64,000 nt of DNA from UBA1756 sp045130235 (GTDB taxonomy: Bacteria; Bacteroidota; Bacteroidia; Bacteroidales; WCHB1-69). The position numbers and the translations under genes are program-made. The notes beneath the pieces are model-generated. The model did no database searches. It was not told the DNA's origin and saw nothing but the letters and a program-made list of their open reading frames with translations. Location: NCBI GenBank assembly GCA_045130235.1, contig JBGUPJ010000031.1, positions 47,615 to 111,614 of the forward strand. Reading direction: 5' to 3'. Shown piece after piece: positions 63,561 to 64,000 of this stretch (position 1 is the first letter of the stretch; each line of letters begins with the position of its first letter).

Positions 63561-64000
63561 TTAAAGTTGCAACAACAGCCAGTTCTGCTTGCCAATATTC
63601 TCGATGAGTTCCAATGCGCCTTGGCTCCAGTAGAGGTCTTCTTCCTCGTCGGCCAGATATGCCTTCAGAATGTCGAAGGTGAGATAGTCCTCACTTACCG
63701 AACCCATGCACTTACGCAGCAACTCCACGCCCGGCTCCTGAATCTTCAGGTCCTCCTTGATGTACTCCACGGGGTCGTAGCAGAGTGCGCGGGCCTCGTG
63801 CTTCTCCACCTTCACCTCGCCACCGAGGTCGAGGATGCGGTCGATGAACTTCTCCACCCATTCCATCTCCTCCGTGTAGTGGCCGATGTACTTCTCGCCC
63901 AGCTTCGTAAAGCCCTGAGCCTTGAAAATCTGTCCCTGTACCTTGTGTACGAATGCGCCCTCAGAGAGGCCTGTTACGAAGAACTGCAATGCTTCGATTG
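63561..64000 (-). CDS. Ferritin-like diiron-fold protein, 5' end outside window
   Basis: The frame stays open to the right edge (IEALQFFVTGLSEGAFVHKV), so the start is missing. The visible part shows a bacterioferritin/rubrerythrin-like four-helix pattern: a first helix with Glu, then HYTEEMEWVEKFIDRILDLG (second helix), ICYDPVEYIKEDLKI-like linker and SEDYLTFDILKAYLADEEED (third and fourth helices). In ferritins the second helix carries ExxH; here His is Trp (EMEW). Iron storage or peroxide defence is suggested by the fold and by the nearby rubredoxin fusion. Confidence 0.7.
   Translation of the reverse strand, partial: IEALQFFVTGLSEGAFVHKVQGQIFKAQGFTKLGEKYIGHYTEEMEWVEKFIDRILDLGGEVKVEKHEARALCYDPVEYIKEDLKIQEPGVELLRKCMGSVSEDYLTFDILKAYLADEEEDLYWSQGALELIENIGKQNWLLLQL

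Overview
The window comes from a member of the Bacteroidota, most likely order Bacteroidales. Four things point there: TAnnTTTG promoter boxes (the Bacteroidetes -7 element) before many genes, repeated type IX secretion system (T9SS) parts and cargo, a very large TonB-dependent receptor with a carboxypeptidase-regulatory-like domain, and lineage-specific families (PorD/DUF4835, DUF4468, DUF4296, a YbeY with the HGxLHLCGxKDK motif, a DUF3467 protein behind rpoC). There is no rRNA, CRISPR array or recognisable insertion sequence. Three tRNA genes are present: Arg(CCT), Cys(GCA) and Thr(CGT).

Layout. 0-8.6 kb: an outer-membrane set on the minus strand, made of a TonB-dependent receptor, a 1559-residue T9SS cargo protein and the start of a PorV/PorQ-like protein. 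8.7-11.8 kb: a small membrane protein divergent from mutS. 11.8-21.1 kb: a tightly packed minus-strand run, comEC-bamD-rpoZ-coaBC-porD-recN plus an outer-membrane protein, a DUF4468 protein and an MbnP-like lipoprotein. 21.2-24.2 kb: a LytTR regulator with a degenerate receiver, and mnmG; this stretch holds three copies of the palindrome TTTCACGTGAAA, the core of the ParB site parS. 24.2-30 kb: ybeY, aroK, the tRNAs, a cysteine-rich lipoprotein, mazG and a PorE-like OmpA protein. 30-41.5 kb: mixed housekeeping and surface genes (FecCD permease, thpR, a T9SS cargo protein, a WbpE-like aminotransferase, rfbC, folA, prs, an RNase H, a Rieske-like lipoprotein, a purine nucleoside phosphorylase). 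41.8-53.5 kb: secE-nusG-rplKAJL-rpoBC, with a strong hairpin between rplL and rpoB. 53.5-64 kb: an accessory minus-strand region with two DUF1295 membrane proteins, a cupin, two DUF4143 ATPases with repeats or palindromes upstream, a nitroreductase, a protein resembling ferredoxin-dependent bilin reductases, a metallo-beta-lactamase/rubredoxin fusion, a small winged-helix protein and a ferritin-like protein.

How the genes work together. T9SS function is spread over the window (PorV-like, PorD, PorE-like, two cargo proteins) beside outer-membrane assembly (BamD). Transcription and translation genes form one classical block. The right end looks like redox and oxidative-stress metabolism (rubredoxin fusion, ferritin-like protein, nitroreductase, possible bilin-reductase-like protein).

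Most promising leads: the parS-like cluster around mnmG, which suggests a chromosome-partition region; the overlapping DUF1295/bilin-reductase-like gene pair; the winged-helix gene fragment whose differences from the intact copy are all synonymous; the paired palindromes before one DUF4143 ATPase; and the 20-cysteine tail of a lipoprotein.
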